A stretch of DNA of 64,000 nucleotides from Pelobates cultripes (lineage: Eukaryota; Chordata; Amphibia; Anura; Pelobatidae). Below, piece after piece: positions 10,082 through 20,480 of the stretch. The position numbers were made by a program, and so were the translations under genes. The stretch is taken from the NCBI GenBank assembly GCA_933207985.1, contig OW240916.1, positions 139,225,048-139,289,047 on the forward strand, read 5' to 3'. The notes beneath the pieces were generated by a model. That model was not told the origin of the DNA, made no database searches, and was given only the letters and a program-made list of their open reading frames with translations. The number at the start of each line of letters is the position of its first letter. Positions within the stretch are counted from its first letter, which is position 1.

Positions 10082-11169
10082 GAGATGGGAGTTGCTTCGC
10101 TATTGTATATAGTTTCTACCATTCATAATCTCACTGTTGTCTCCTCTACCCCAGTTCTGTCTGTCCGGCCTACCTATGATTCATTTATTCTTCATATAAT
10201 TTGTGATTGTCTGTTTTACATGTATTTTGGTAATGACCTTAACCGGGCACTGATTCAGTTATAATTGTAGAACATATGATGGACATATTCTAACTCTCCA
10301 CTCCCTGTTATATTTCCAGTCTGATTATCACACTAAAGGACACTGAACATTGTTGTTCCATGTACCCTCCACTAGGACCCTCTCTACTAGCTCAGTTAAT
10401 GTAATATAGGTGATCCTATTGAAACAAGTTCCGTTTTTCTGGACACCTCTTCTCTATGGGCTATTTTGGATACAAACACTCTCTTGCCCACCTAGTCTAT
10501 AGGAGCTTCTCCCTTCAGGGGTGTTAACCTTGTTTACTTTCGTCCTCTTTCCCACTATCTCCTACTCCTGCCCCAGGGCACTACACACTGCTCTGCGATG
10601 TGACTAGTAGGGTTTGGAGACGTTGTACCGCCAACATGTTAGACGGCCGTTCCGTCCTGTCATTCATAGGTGAGTGTGGGGGTTGCCAATTTATGAAATC
10701 TAAAGTACTTACCATTTGTAGGCTGGCCACCTTCTTTTGCACATATATAGAACTACCTGGTCCAATGTAAACAAACACTCTCACGGATTCACAGAGTCCT
10801 GGTCTAAATGTATGTATTGTAGGTAAAATTGGGCTGATTTATTTACACATACACATTGACACTTGGATCTTTGATGTTTTTCAGTTCCCAAGCAGGCAGT
10901 CCAATATTAATATGTAGCTACATGGTAGACAATTCTTTGAACGATACATTTTTTCACTACTTTTTGTGCATGGAGCCCCATGGCTGATTCCATTGGTTGC
11001 CATTGGAAAAAGTAACACCCACGTTCACCGGATTGATGTTAAGGATAAAGGGAGGAACCAATTTAGTTCCCAGACGGCACTTCTGTGGTCCGCCCGGAGG
11101 GATTGGATAATTAATTTGAGGGAGTGTTTTCAGGTCCAGTTATATACAGCCTCCGTTTCAGTTGCCAGT

Positions 11170-11215
11170 CAGCTCTTGAAAAAGGCGTACGTGAACGCCG
11201 AAACGCGCGTCGACA
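11170..11215 (+). ncRNA. Decayed hammerhead ribozyme-like motif of PLE3
   Basis: Stem II is perfect: GGCGT at 11184-11188 with ACGCC at 11195-11199. GAAA is intact at 11200-11203, followed by CGCGCGTCG. The CUGANGA box reads TTGAAAA at 11176-11182, with two core changes (C to T, G to A). Activity is unlikely. The GAAACGCG tail is typical of PLE terminal repeats. Confidence 0.5.
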
Positions 11216-11310
11216 CAGCTTTTGGGTGTATGGATTTGACTCTTTTAATTTATTATTTTCTCTTTATTTATCGTCTCAATAAATTTATCTACTACGTAAC
11301 TTTTATGTAA

Positions 11311-13210
11311 CTTTTAATTTAAGGTGGTATTTTTGAATGTGAGTGGGTTCCATCCACTATTAGTGAATGGTCTTCCCACCCCATTCTTTCATTTGTATTA
11401 AGCAAGAAATGTTGTTTGCAACATTTCATGCAAAAATATTTTAAGCGAAAACCAGTTGTTAGGACAATGTGAAATTTGGCACACATATTCACGCCAATTG
11501 CATGGAGCTGCATATATTTCATTACTGAACTATAACACGTATTGTAAAAAAAAATATGATTATGCAATAACCATGCCAGAGGTCACATAGAGGTACAAGG
11601 TCACAAAGGTCAGTGGTTATTTTGACTTTGACGATCATGTAAAATTTATAACATGTATAAATTTAGATTTTTACTGTGAATACAAATTCCTGTAAATACC
11701 TTATCTATATGCTAGCTTTATGCACTTGCTATGTGCATGCTCTTATGCTTGTTTCACCTGTAAAGGTCAATTAGTTATGTGGTTTGGCTGGCAGCTGTAT
11801 TGAAATCTTAACTGATATTACAGTGCATTTGTAAAAAACTTCAAAATCAAAAATTCTTTACAACAATGTGGTGATAGGTTATGGTGTGCTCTGCAATTTT
11901 CATTGTGAAGCCTATATATCATATGGTCTGCCAGCCATGTTGGTTTTTATGATTAATGACCAAATATCCCCACTATATAATTTAAAATGTAAATCTTTGA
12001 ATGTCCTTTATCATATCCAATATATTCTATGAATGTGGTGCATCCATGCTTTTAGGCTTGTTGTTATCCTCTCTGCTGGTTAGTAGTACTAGTTAGTCAT
12101 GTGCTTTGTCAGCCACTTTGTAATTGGCATCACAAATGTTTAAAATAACTATTGTACTACTACTAACCACAAAATCAAACATGCTTGGTATTTAACCTGG
12201 CACCATATGCCATGAGGTCTGTTGACCTTATTGAATTACATAACCTAATTTTCAAAATTGTCTAAGTTCACGAAACTGATATCTTTAAGTCTCTATCTGC
12301 AATATCTGCTTATGTGATCTCTATAGGCGTTTGTGTTTGGCCACCTTTATTTTGCTGCTTGCAGATGTATTTGTAATATATTTAAGCGCTAACATAATCT
12401 GCGGCGCTGTATATTGTAAACATGATCTATTGTATTTTGGATTAGAAACAGTAATAGTGTTCTAGGCTACAGTGTCCTTGCCTTGATGTACCTCCTGATG
12501 TTTAAATCTAACATTCTTACATCTTCATTCATACATCTTGCTATCAACATCACAGTATATCACTTGAAATAGAAATGTATTATTTATAACTGCACAATAT
12601 ACCTGGGTTTTTTTTTTTAGCACAACTTCATTTTTGGTGGGTTTTGCTGGACAGACCATTATCCATATACCTAGAAATTTAATACATATGAATTATTAGT
12701 ATTGCACACATTTTATAGTATACTACAGGTCTTTAAAATAATTTTTTCATGAAATCATATAAAAATGTTAATACATTATCAATTCCAATGAATGTGTTTT
12801 TAAATATTAAACTAGTTAGTACCTACTTAATTTTTTTTTTTTTTATGTTTGTGTGGTCATTTACTGTAGGAAAAACAAACACCTGAAGAAATCTTTGTGT
12901 TCAATTTTATGGTTGCATTTTTTTTTACATACTCATGTTTTCCACAAGGATTTAAATATGTTGTGTGAAAACCCCTCCACGTGTACTTATCCTTTTTGAA
13001 AGAATTATAGATGCATAGGCTTAGCTTCATATTTTCCTAAGAGATGTATTGTTCATTAACGAAGCACTCTGAGCAACATTTCAATTCCTAAAGTGCACTT
13101 AAAATATATATGTATATTTTTTTCTTTATTATAGAGATAACGGCTCTTGTGTATATGTAAAATAAACATGTATTGAAGCGGTACAGCTTTTCAATGCACA
13201 ATGCAAAGTT
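11311..13210. other. No supported feature
   Basis: This is AT-rich DNA with only short open frames that lack recognisable motifs. Short T runs lie near 12610 and 12833. I see no terminal repeats, RNA genes or coding homology here; it may be old, decayed repeat or unique intergenic DNA. Confidence 0.4.
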
Positions 13211-13626
13211 TTAACCCCTTAAGGACAGAGCCAAATGTACACGTTGTGAACAAAACAAAATGTAAACAAAACCTGGCATTTGCGCTACATGTCTGTCCAA
13301 CCGTAATTCACCTCTTTCATAGTAAATGCACCCACCCTTATTATATATAATTTTGTTCAGGGGAAACAGGGCTTTCATTTAATATCAAATATTTAGCTAT
13401 GAAACATAATTTCATATGAAAAAAATGGGAGAAAATAAGATTTTTTAAAAATTTTTTAGTTCCACATGACATTTTAACTGTCAATGTCATAATACTGTTT
13501 GCTTTTACTGCAATAAAATACAGATATTTGTATTCAGCAAAGTCTCACGTGTAAGACAGTACCCCCTATGTACAGGTTTTATGGCGTTTTGGGAAGTTAC
13601 AGGGTCAAATATAATACTTTACATTT

Positions 13627-14000
13627 GAAATTGAAATTCGCCAGATTGGTTACGTTGCCTTTGAGACTGTATAGTAGCCCAGGAATGAAATTTACACCCA
13701 TAATGGCATACCATTTGCAATAGTAGACAACCCAAGGTATTTCAAATGGGGTACGTCCAGTCTTTTTTAGTAGCCATTTGGTCACAAAAATTGGCCAAAG
13801 TTAGCGTTAGTATTTGTTTGTGTGTAAAAAATTCAAAAAAACGCCAGTGTTTGTGACTAAGTGGCTACTAAAAAAGACTGGACATACCCCGTTTGCAATA
13901 CCTTGGGTTGTCTACTATTGCCATCATAGGGGTAATTTTCATTCTTGGGCTACCATAGGGTCTCAAAGGCAAAGTAACCAATCTGGCAAATTTTAATGTG
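13627..14000. repeat. Long inverted repeat inside TTAA element copy A
   Basis: Two arms of about 150 bases face each other around a loop of about 60 bases. Both arms encode, in opposite directions, the words TKWLLKKTG and IPWVVYYC, which shows the arms are diverged inverted copies. Shared text includes CCAGTCTTTTTTAGTAGCC on one arm and its complement on the other. The open frames here are by-products of the repeat, not genes. Confidence 0.75.
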
Positions 14001-14033
14001 AAAAAAATGAAACACAAGCCTTATATTGACCAT

Positions 14034-14276
14034 AAAACCTACTGTTGTACTCGGGAGACTTCGCTGAACACAAATATTTGTGTTTCAAAACAGTAAAAAG
14101 TATCGCAGCAATAATATCGTCCGTGTAAGTGCTGTTTGTGCGTGAAAAATGCAAAAAATTTCACTTTTACTGGCGGTATCATTGTTGTAATACATTTTAC
14201 TGTTTTGAAACACTAATATTTGTGTTCAGCGAAGTCTCCCGAGTAGAACAGTACCCCCCATGTACAGTTTTTATGG
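14034..14276. repeat. Second inverted repeat inside TTAA element copy A
   Basis: Arms at about 14034-14126 and 14157-14276 share CGGGAGACTTCGCTGAACAC and its reverse complement, as well as words around AAACAGTAAAA. Copy B has the equivalent pair at about 43968-44070 and 44107-44217, so the palindrome is part of the family structure. Confidence 0.75.
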
Positions 14277-14439
14277 TGTCTTGGAAAGTTATAGGGTTAA
14301 ATATGGTGCTAGCAAATTAAATTCCCTTTACTTTCGGCATGGGTTGTCAGGCAGGTCCCGCTAATTGTAATTAATTAAGATACCTAATTATGTAAAAATA
14401 TTACATAAATATATATGTAGAATTAATATATGTGTATCT

Positions 14440-14795
14440 ATATACGTATGTGTATATATATATGTATGTATATATATATAATTTTTTTAAAATATTTATT
14501 ATTTATATATAAGTATATATATAGTGATATATACGTATATATTTATGTATATAGAAATATATATTATTTCATTCTATGTGTATTTTGATATAAATCTATA
14601 TATATTAATATCACAATACAGTTAGAGCGAAATAACACGCATCTATATATTTTTTAATTTATTTGTAATAATTTTTTTAATTTTATTTTTTAACATATTT
14701 ACATATTTAATTTTTTTTATATTATATATAAATATATATAACAATAATTATATATATATATTTAATCAGTATCAGTCTACTTGTAATTTGATATT

Positions 14796-14857
<62 letters not shown>

Positions 14858-14938
14858 TATATATATATTAATAGTAAAATACACCTAGACAGTGTATGAG
14901 TGTGTATGTATAACATATATATATATATATGATCTAAG

Positions 14939-14976
<38 letters not shown>

Positions 14977-14990
14977 ACACTTATTTAACT
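14440..14990. repeat. AT-rich block with (TA)n microsatellite
   Basis: Long alternating TA/ATAT runs, densest at 14800-14880 and 14915-14960, are followed by a T tract. The block corresponds in position to the AT-rich block at 44380-44880 of copy B. Confidence 0.85.
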
Positions 14991-15228
14991 TTTATTTTAT
15001 TTGAATTCAGCCAGCAGGGAGACTACCTGTCATTACAGGCAGTCCCCCTGCTGGCAATACAGCAGCCAGCTATCCCGGCCATGTGATTGTGAGTTCCTCG
15101 CAAGGACCTCACTCTCACATGGCCGGGGGGGCTGCAGGAGGGAAGATCTGCTGCTGGGTGGCTCCCTGGGAGTCCCCCCAACCGCGATCGCCGGCGTGGG
15201 ACCGCCGGCGACCGGGTAAGTAAAGAAA

Positions 15229-15304
15229 GACCAGAGGGCGTACTATTACGCCCGGCGGCGTTTAGAGCCGCCTAAAATAGGGCATAATAGTACGCCCTCC
15301 GGTC
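15229..15304. repeat. Right-end hairpin of TTAA element copy A
   Basis: Arms 15229-15253 and 15280-15304 are 25 bases each with two mismatches (core GGGCGTACTATTA with its complement TAATAGTACGCCC), separated by a 26-base loop that is itself partly self-complementary (GGCGGC / GCCGCC). The hairpin ends 8 bases from the element end. Confidence 0.85.
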
Positions 15305-15398
15305 TTAAGGGGTTAAAATTGTGAATTATATTTTCGATGTGTGTATATAAACATTTTTGATTGTATATGATATATATTTTATTTTCATCTTAACTTTC

Positions 15399-15432
15399 TC
15401 TCTCTCTCTCTCTCTCTGTATATATATATAGT
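15399..15432. repeat. (CT)n then (TA)n microsatellite
   Basis: A run of CT dinucleotides is followed by GTATATATATATA. It is simple sequence with no inferred role. Confidence 0.85.
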
Positions 15433-15505
15433 TTTGTTGTATAATAAAGCATATTTTATTTATTGATTATTGTGGTTTCTTCTTTTCAATTCATAACTTA
15501 TTTGG

Positions 15506-15620
15506 TTAAAGGATCACTATAGGGTCAGGAACACAAACATGTATTCCTGACTCTATAGTGTTAAACCCACCATTTAGGTGGCTTGCCTCCTTATAAAAGT
15601 TTAAAACTCACCTTATTTAC
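15506..15620. mobile_element. T2-like MITE end fragment
   Basis: TTAAAGGATCACTATAGGG at 15506 begins a hairpin in which TCAGGAACACAAACATGTAT folds toward CCTGACTCTATAGTGTTAA at about 15547-15565. The same terminal hairpin closes the MITEs at 42466-42927 and 59945-60312. The opposite end was not found, so this is a fragment. Confidence 0.6.
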
Positions 15621-16229
15621 AGAATTACAGAAGTTGTGGCTGCTGTGTGCATGTATAACTTATTTTGTGTTAGTAATTGTGTTATACCTTATCCACAGCA
15701 ATGGTGAATTGCACAGGTGTGTTTGGGATCAAGCTTACTGGGTGTGTACCTCATGCGAGTAGTGATGGGAGTGTTACGAGTGCAGGTGATGGACTCTCAT
15801 GGCCTGACATGTTGACATATCATTACTTACCAACCAACTATCGATCAGGGAATCCTCCTGTCTCTGGTTTAGGTCATAAAGCAGAGTCATATCCAAGTTG
15901 GAAAAAGTCCACAGCAATGGCTTATTTATGGCATCTCCGTGAGTTGTCCATCTTCAGAAGCCAAATCTCATATTTCAAGCGAGTACAGAGCTGTTCCACT
16001 CAGAATACATTGATGAGGAGATGGCAAACTATTACACAAATCAGCACACTATTTCTTTAGATCAATTCAACAAATTAAGAGCAATTTTGTTCAGAACTCA
16101 GAAGAAGAAAAACATAATTTTATATTATAAAGTAGTGGGTGTGGAATGGATTGGATACTGCCTCTCTGAATGCTTTTTTTTTTTTTTTAAAACAACTAGC
16201 TAGTAGGATACACATGTCAAAAAAAAATC
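15621..16229. other. No supported feature
   Basis: The longest open frame (15677-16060) shows no recognisable domain and is probably chance. A T tract lies at about 16173-16188. I see no element boundary. Confidence 0.35.
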
Positions 16230-16527
16230 AATAAATTAAGGTAAACAAACACCTGTCCCATCGTGAGTTAAGTGAGTAAAAAAAGAACTTGAAGCCCAAA
16301 ACCCAAAGTGCGTTTCAGCGCTAACATAGCGCCTTCCTCAGAAGAAAACAAGTGATTGAATCCTAGAAGGATTTAAATAGGAGCCCATGTGTAGATAGAA
16401 CAATACTTGGACCAATCATAGTAGTCATTGGGTGCATAATAGATTAGCCACGTGTAGTGTGGCCAGTCAATAAGGTGTACGTCATAAAGTGGGGCGGAGT
16501 GACAGATTAAACAGAAGAGAAAACACT
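16230..16527 (-). mobile_element. Penelope-like element 3' fragment
   Basis: On the minus strand this segment carries a hammerhead-like core (16306-16341), preceded by a TTTAAATCC-type region and followed by an AT-rich tail ending near 16230. No coding sequence remains. It is identified by the motif and its placement only. Confidence 0.5.
16306..16345 (-). ncRNA. Hammerhead-like core, minus strand
   Basis: Read on the minus strand: CTGAGGA (complement of 16335-16341) matches CUGANGA exactly. Stem II is GCGCTA with TAGCGC (16327-16332 and 16318-16323, 3-base loop), then GAAAC (complement of 16312-16316). The catalytic core and stem II are intact. Flanking bases do not form a clear stem I, which argues against present activity. 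Confidence 0.6.
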
Positions 16528-16680
16528 GTCAAGGAAAGTATATCCCAACACGCAAACCTGAGACACAGAAATCTACTAAGGAAAGATAGTAAACGTATTA
16601 CCGGTCCTTAGAGTGACCGGGCTTAACGTGGAAGTATAGAATAATGACAAAAGAGAGAAAAACAGACGGATGGTATGGAC
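16528..16680 (-). mobile_element. LTR-end fragment related to the solo LTR at 19134
   Basis: TGTCAAGGAAAGTATATCCC at 16528 aligns with TGTAACGAGAATATACCCC at 19134. Further on, TACCGGTCCTTAGAGTGACC near 16600 aligns with TACCGGACCTTAGAATGGCC near 19203. The two are diverged copies of one LTR family. The rest of this copy is missing; the hAT begins immediately to the right. Confidence 0.5.
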
Positions 16681-16688
16681 AAAGTAGT

Positions 16689-18130
16689 TTAATCTGTGTC
16701 AAAGCTAAGAGTGGGGAAGATTGGCTTGGGCAGATTGACTTTTAGGAAAGCCATTTGCTCCATGAGCCGTGGTGCCAGTTGGGAGCGCTGAGGGCAAAGT
16801 ATGTTTCCCGTAACAGAAAACACACATTCACTCTGGACAGTGGTTGGGGGACAAGAGAGGGGCTCCTGGGCTAACAGAAAGAGAGAGGGCCACACATCCA
16901 TTTTCTCATCCCAAAAGCTCAAAGGCTCTGTAGTAGGGGGCTCGCCAAGGAAAGCCTTCACCATCTCTGCGGCACCACTTCCTTTTCTTGAGGGAACCGT
17001 AGTGGGTCCCACCAAAGTATTTAGGGCCTCAGCCCAACATGTAGCTGCCCCAGTGGATTGAGCAGTGCTGCTTGCACTGCTAGATGATGGTGCTACACTA
17101 TCAGGCTCCTCCAGCTCTTCTTCTCCCTCAAACAACCTTAACCTCTTTCTTTGCACATCACGCACCCTGTCAATCAATTTATCCCTCCAAGCGGTCAGGA
17201 AATTCATGTGGAGTACCATCTTGCCCTTTATTCTTGGGTCACACATGCATGCAAGCATCAACTCTTGGCAAGACTCCATGCGCTCCTTGAACCTACGTGT
17301 TAGTTGCTCCTCGAGCCTCCTAACTAGTGCAGCAACATCACCAAGTAGTTGGCCACCAGGTACCACTTCCTTTTTAGAAATTAAGCCACTCAGCTTATTT
17401 GAGAGGTGGGTGAGCAAGGGGATTAATTGACCAAGGCTTGCATTTTCTTGGCTTAAATTCTTCGTAGCATCCCTGAATGGCCTAAGGACTGCCACTAGCT
17501 GCCCAATCATGAACCAAACCTCCCTGACTAAGGGACTATTGATCCTTATGTAATGCTCATAGGACATGGCATTGATTGCTTTCTGCTCCTCCAGGATGCG
17601 CTCCAGCATCTCCAAAGTGGAGTTCCACCTAGTCCCTACATCTTGCTTGAGACGATGCTGGTCAATGCCTGCCTTCTTTTTCTCATTTCTTAGGAGCTGG
17701 CTATCCTTCACGCTTCGTTGGAAGTGACCAGCAATCTTTCTGCATTTCTCAAGCAGGGTTGCCAACTGTCCACTGCTTTCTTGTTCAATAGCAGCCTTCA
17801 CTACTAAATGAAGGATATGAGCTGAGCAGTGCATGGCTACAAAGCTACAATCACGGAGAGCCTTCACCATGTTTGCTGCTCCGTCAGTCACCACAAAACC
17901 CATCTGTGTGTTTACCTGTTGTCCTACCCACTGCACCACCATCTTTTTTAGTGCCAGCAAAATATTTGCATACTCCCTGTGCGTGACGTGGTGACATCTC
18001 CTAACACCTTGAGCTGCCACCAATGTCCTGTCAAGGACAAGAAAGCATGCTGGCCACTAGGAGCAATCCACAAATCAATTGTGAAGTGCACTGACTGGCC
18101 ACCAGCCTTTGCCAGATGCTCCTTCAACAC
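16689..18130 (-). pseudogene. hAT transposase catalytic and dimerization region
   Basis: The main frame (16689-18023, 444 residues) includes VTDGAANM, a conserved catalytic-Asp segment; CSAHILHL, the hAT Cys/His motif; and near the end WPSLFLLAQEPLSCPP and SECVFSVTG, the hATC dimerization signature. A second frame at 17948-18130 carries TIDLWIAPSG with the first catalytic Asp. The two pieces overlap in different frames near 17948-18023, so at least one frameshift separates them. The full protein would be roughly 1000 residues with the BED and N-terminal regions. It catalyses cut-and-paste transposition in intact relatives; here it is broken. Confidence 0.8.
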
Positions 18131-18192
18131 TGCAACACAGGAACGGTAGAGTGAGGGTACTATGTTCCTGCTAAAAGTTGTTCATGATGGAA

Positions 18193-18795
18193 TTACATAT
18201 TGCGGTGAAATATCCTCCATAAGATGCTTGAAGGGCTCCACTTCTTCCATGTTAAAAGGAGCACCTCACCAATGAGCCGAGTAATTTTCCTGAACTGCTG
18301 CCTGGAGTGAAATCCATGAAAGCCTTTTAGGGTGGGCTGTGCAGCATGAATTAGATGAATGGTGGCACAATGCTCTGCAGCAGAAGTCCGATGATCCCCC
18401 TTCCTCTTGTAATGGCTAGTGGTGGTGGCACTACTACTTCTCCTAGTACTGCTAGGTGGAGGAGCCACACCGCTTTCTTTCCTTAGCAAGATGGCCTTGT
18501 GGTGTGTACGAAGATGTTGGTTCATCCCAGAGTTAGTAAGATGACCCAACACCTTACTACGGCCGACTTCCCTGCCACACAGTTTACATTTTGCCAATCG
18601 GCTGTCTCCAATTGTTGAAAAATTTTCCCACACTGTAGAACGACGGGTGCCACTAGTAGTGATGGGTGGGGAAGATTGCACAATTTCACAATCAACTGGA
18701 GAGGCAGTTGCCACTGCTGGAGTTGAGGGGGCAGATATCAGTAGGGGAGATTGGTGGACTGTCTTCAACAGAGAGATCTTCAGGCTTATCATCAT
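18193..18795 (-). pseudogene. hAT transposase BED zinc-finger region
   Basis: The 200-residue frame contains STVWENFS, then CKLCGREV and GHLTNSGMNQHLRTHH, giving the Trp-Phe start and C-x2-C...H-x4-H spacing of a BED finger that binds transposon ends. It continues into ISRQQFRKITRLIGEVLLL-like helical text, then loses frame near 18240; the next recognisable words (PFKHLMEDISPQY) lie in another frame. Confidence 0.75.
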
Positions 18796-18799
18796 AGTC

Positions 18800-20321
18800 T
18801 AGTTGCTCATTTCCTAGACTAGAGCCTTGTTCCATATCTCTGCTGCAGAGAAACCAAGATATGTCACCAGCAGCGGAAATTGGGGCAAACTGATCAATTC
18901 CCTCTTCTCCCTGGCTACTGGGGACTACAAGAATATCTTCTTGTATTATGCCATCAATTATTGTACTGCTGCTGCTATGAAAGATGCTGACAGTAGCAGG
19001 GGTAGTAGTGGTGGTGGCATGAGTAGCACTAGCATTTTTTTCCTCCTCTAACTTTAATATCTCCCTCTTATGCTGCCTAAATGGATGATCAGCGATAACA
19101 GGCTGTGTTGAAGCTGCCCAGCTGTTGTGAAACTGTAACGAGAATATACCCCTACATGCAGGATCCAGCTAAACAGAGGCAAATACAGAGGAGAGATACG
19201 TCTACCGGACCTTAGAATGGCCGGACTCGACGTATATGAGAGGAGACAGAGCCAGGAACAAACCGAGGTCAAGGGCACAGAGAGACAGCGTAAACTAGGA
19301 CAAGCCGGGGTCTGGTACACGGAAAACAGCAAGCCGGCAAACAGTACAGATAAGGATAAAGCGAAAACGAAGTCAGAATACGAAGCCAAAGTCAATACGA
19401 GAAAACACAACTGAACACCACAAGCGCTAAAGGGAACTGAAACAGAAACCACGATAGGGCAACGAGCTAAGGGAAAAAGGTAAGTTAAATAGCTTTTAAA
19501 CCAAAGTGATTGGCTCCTGTCACTTCCACACCCCCTATAGGTAATTGTATAGGGAGTGTGGTATGACAGGAGCCAATGGGAGCCTTTTGGCAATTAGGCT
19601 CCCACTGTCTCTTTAAGAGCGCGCCCGAGACTCGCGGCGCGCTCTTAGTTTCAGGCGGGACACGTGACCGCTTCACGCGGTCACTGCCCGCCTTCCATCT
19701 GAAGCAGTCGGATGAGCCGCGCGCGGCTCGTGCAGCCGCAGGTCCGCGCGCGGCTTGAAGAGAGGACCGCGACCGGCCCCCGGTTAAGGTAAGTAACGCT
19801 ACAGAAACATAGCAGCGCAGCTGGCAGTAGTGGAGGTTGAGGCACTACAGTCACCACTAGCAATGCTGGTGGTTGTGAAGGGAGTAAACATCCATCTGCG
19901 AGATTTAGATGGTGGCTGCTTTGTGGACCTAGGGGACCTCTCAACCCTGCAACTGAATTTTCCCCCTCCCTGCCCTCTTCAGTTTCATAGGTGGGCTAAG
20001 TGGGCTTGAACTCTTTCTAGTGCTACTGCTGGCGTTGGTTGCAGGAATTGGAAGTACTAGCAGTTCCTGCTGTTTCATTTGCCTCTGTTTCAGGTGAGTT
20101 GAAGAGGAAGCAAGTGTACCACTACCTGTGCTCTGCCTCTTAACATTAGTACTGGTGGAGGAGCTAGTAGTGATACTACCAGCAGCGACATGACGGCTAC
20201 CAGTTTCTTCAGTCACTTTGCTTGAGGGGAGAATGTGAGGACTTGGAGGACGTGGACGATTTATTATGGTTTCTTTTGTGTTATGAAATTTTTTGTTAAA
20301 CAGAAAAATAAAAAAACACAA
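18800..20321 (-). pseudogene. N-terminal low-complexity part of the hAT transposase
   Basis: On either side of the LTR the minus strand gives Ser/Thr-rich and acidic text, including KRPRPPSPHILPSS-like words at 20221-20290 and SPPISPISAPSTPAVATASP just before the BED finger. Such linkers are common ahead of BED fingers in this type of hAT. It is assigned by continuity, not by a conserved domain. Confidence 0.4.
19134..19803 (-). mobile_element. Solo LTR inserted in the hAT
   Basis: The segment begins TGTAACGAGAATATACC and ends AAGTAACGCTACA, that is TG...CA, flanked by the 5-bp direct repeat GAAAC at 19129-19133 and 19804-19808. At 670 bases with no internal coding, this is the form left after recombination between two LTRs. 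The right half is GC-rich with inverted words GGACACGTGACCG / CGGTCACTG. Orientation is inferred as minus by comparison with the LTR at 39362. A TIR element with a 5-bp duplication is the alternative. Confidence 0.65.
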
Positions 20322-20450
20322 AATGAATCACTGTAGCAAAGTCACAGTGCAGCAGATAGACACCCTGGCAATCAATCAGGCTACCTGGCAACAGCTAAAA
20401 AACACAAAATTAATTACTTCAGTAAAGTCACAGTGCAGCAGAGAGACACT
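20313..20450. repeat. Two-copy subterminal repeat next to the hAT 5' side
   Basis: AAAAAACACAAAAT followed within 25 bases by AAAGTCACAGTGCAGCAG occurs at about 20312 and again at about 20397, a period near 85 bases. Subterminal repeats of this kind often bind hAT transposase (established for other hATs); the role here is inference. Confidence 0.55.
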
Positions 20451-20480
20451 GACTCTGAGTGATTTGTTGTTGGGTGAGTC

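Larger units (their letters stand above)
9620..11310 (+). mobile_element. 5'-truncated Penelope-like element (PLE3)
   Basis: The element keeps the C-terminal endonuclease coding region (9629-10081), about 1.1 kb of 3' non-coding DNA, and a decayed hammerhead core at 11176-11204, then ends near an AATAAA-containing stretch at 11277-11310. The reverse transcriptase is absent, as expected from 5' truncation during target-primed reverse transcription. The layout ORF end, spacer, hammerhead, short tail matches PLE1. Confidence 0.7.
13211..15316. mobile_element. Palindromic TTAA-flanked DNA transposon, copy A
   Basis: TTAA duplications at 13211-13214 and 15313-15316 flank termini CCCCTTAAGG and CTTAAGGGG. 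TTAA targeting with CCC-starting ends is the habit of the piggyBac superfamily (established); I see no transposase, so it is non-autonomous. The interior holds two nested inverted repeats (about 13627-13785 with 13845-14000, and about 14034-14126 with 14157-14276), an AT-rich block (about 14380-14990), a GC-richer block and a right-end hairpin at 15229-15304. Copy B at 43573-45227 shares the second palindrome, the AT block, the GC block and the hairpin architecture. Superfamily assignment is inference. Confidence 0.75.

Noticed and set aside
13597..13996. Two similar small proteins on opposite strands (shared KWLLKKTG and IPWVVYYC)
   Set aside because: They are the two arms of an inverted repeat in a non-autonomous transposon, so the similarity reflects the palindrome, not a gene family.
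16801..17430. Plus-strand open frames across the hAT region
   Set aside because: They run antisense to the recognised hAT transposase and carry no motifs of their own.
19054..19593. A 179-residue minus-strand frame
   Set aside because: It spans the boundary between hAT and the solo LTR, and most of it lies in the non-coding LTR; no domain is visible.
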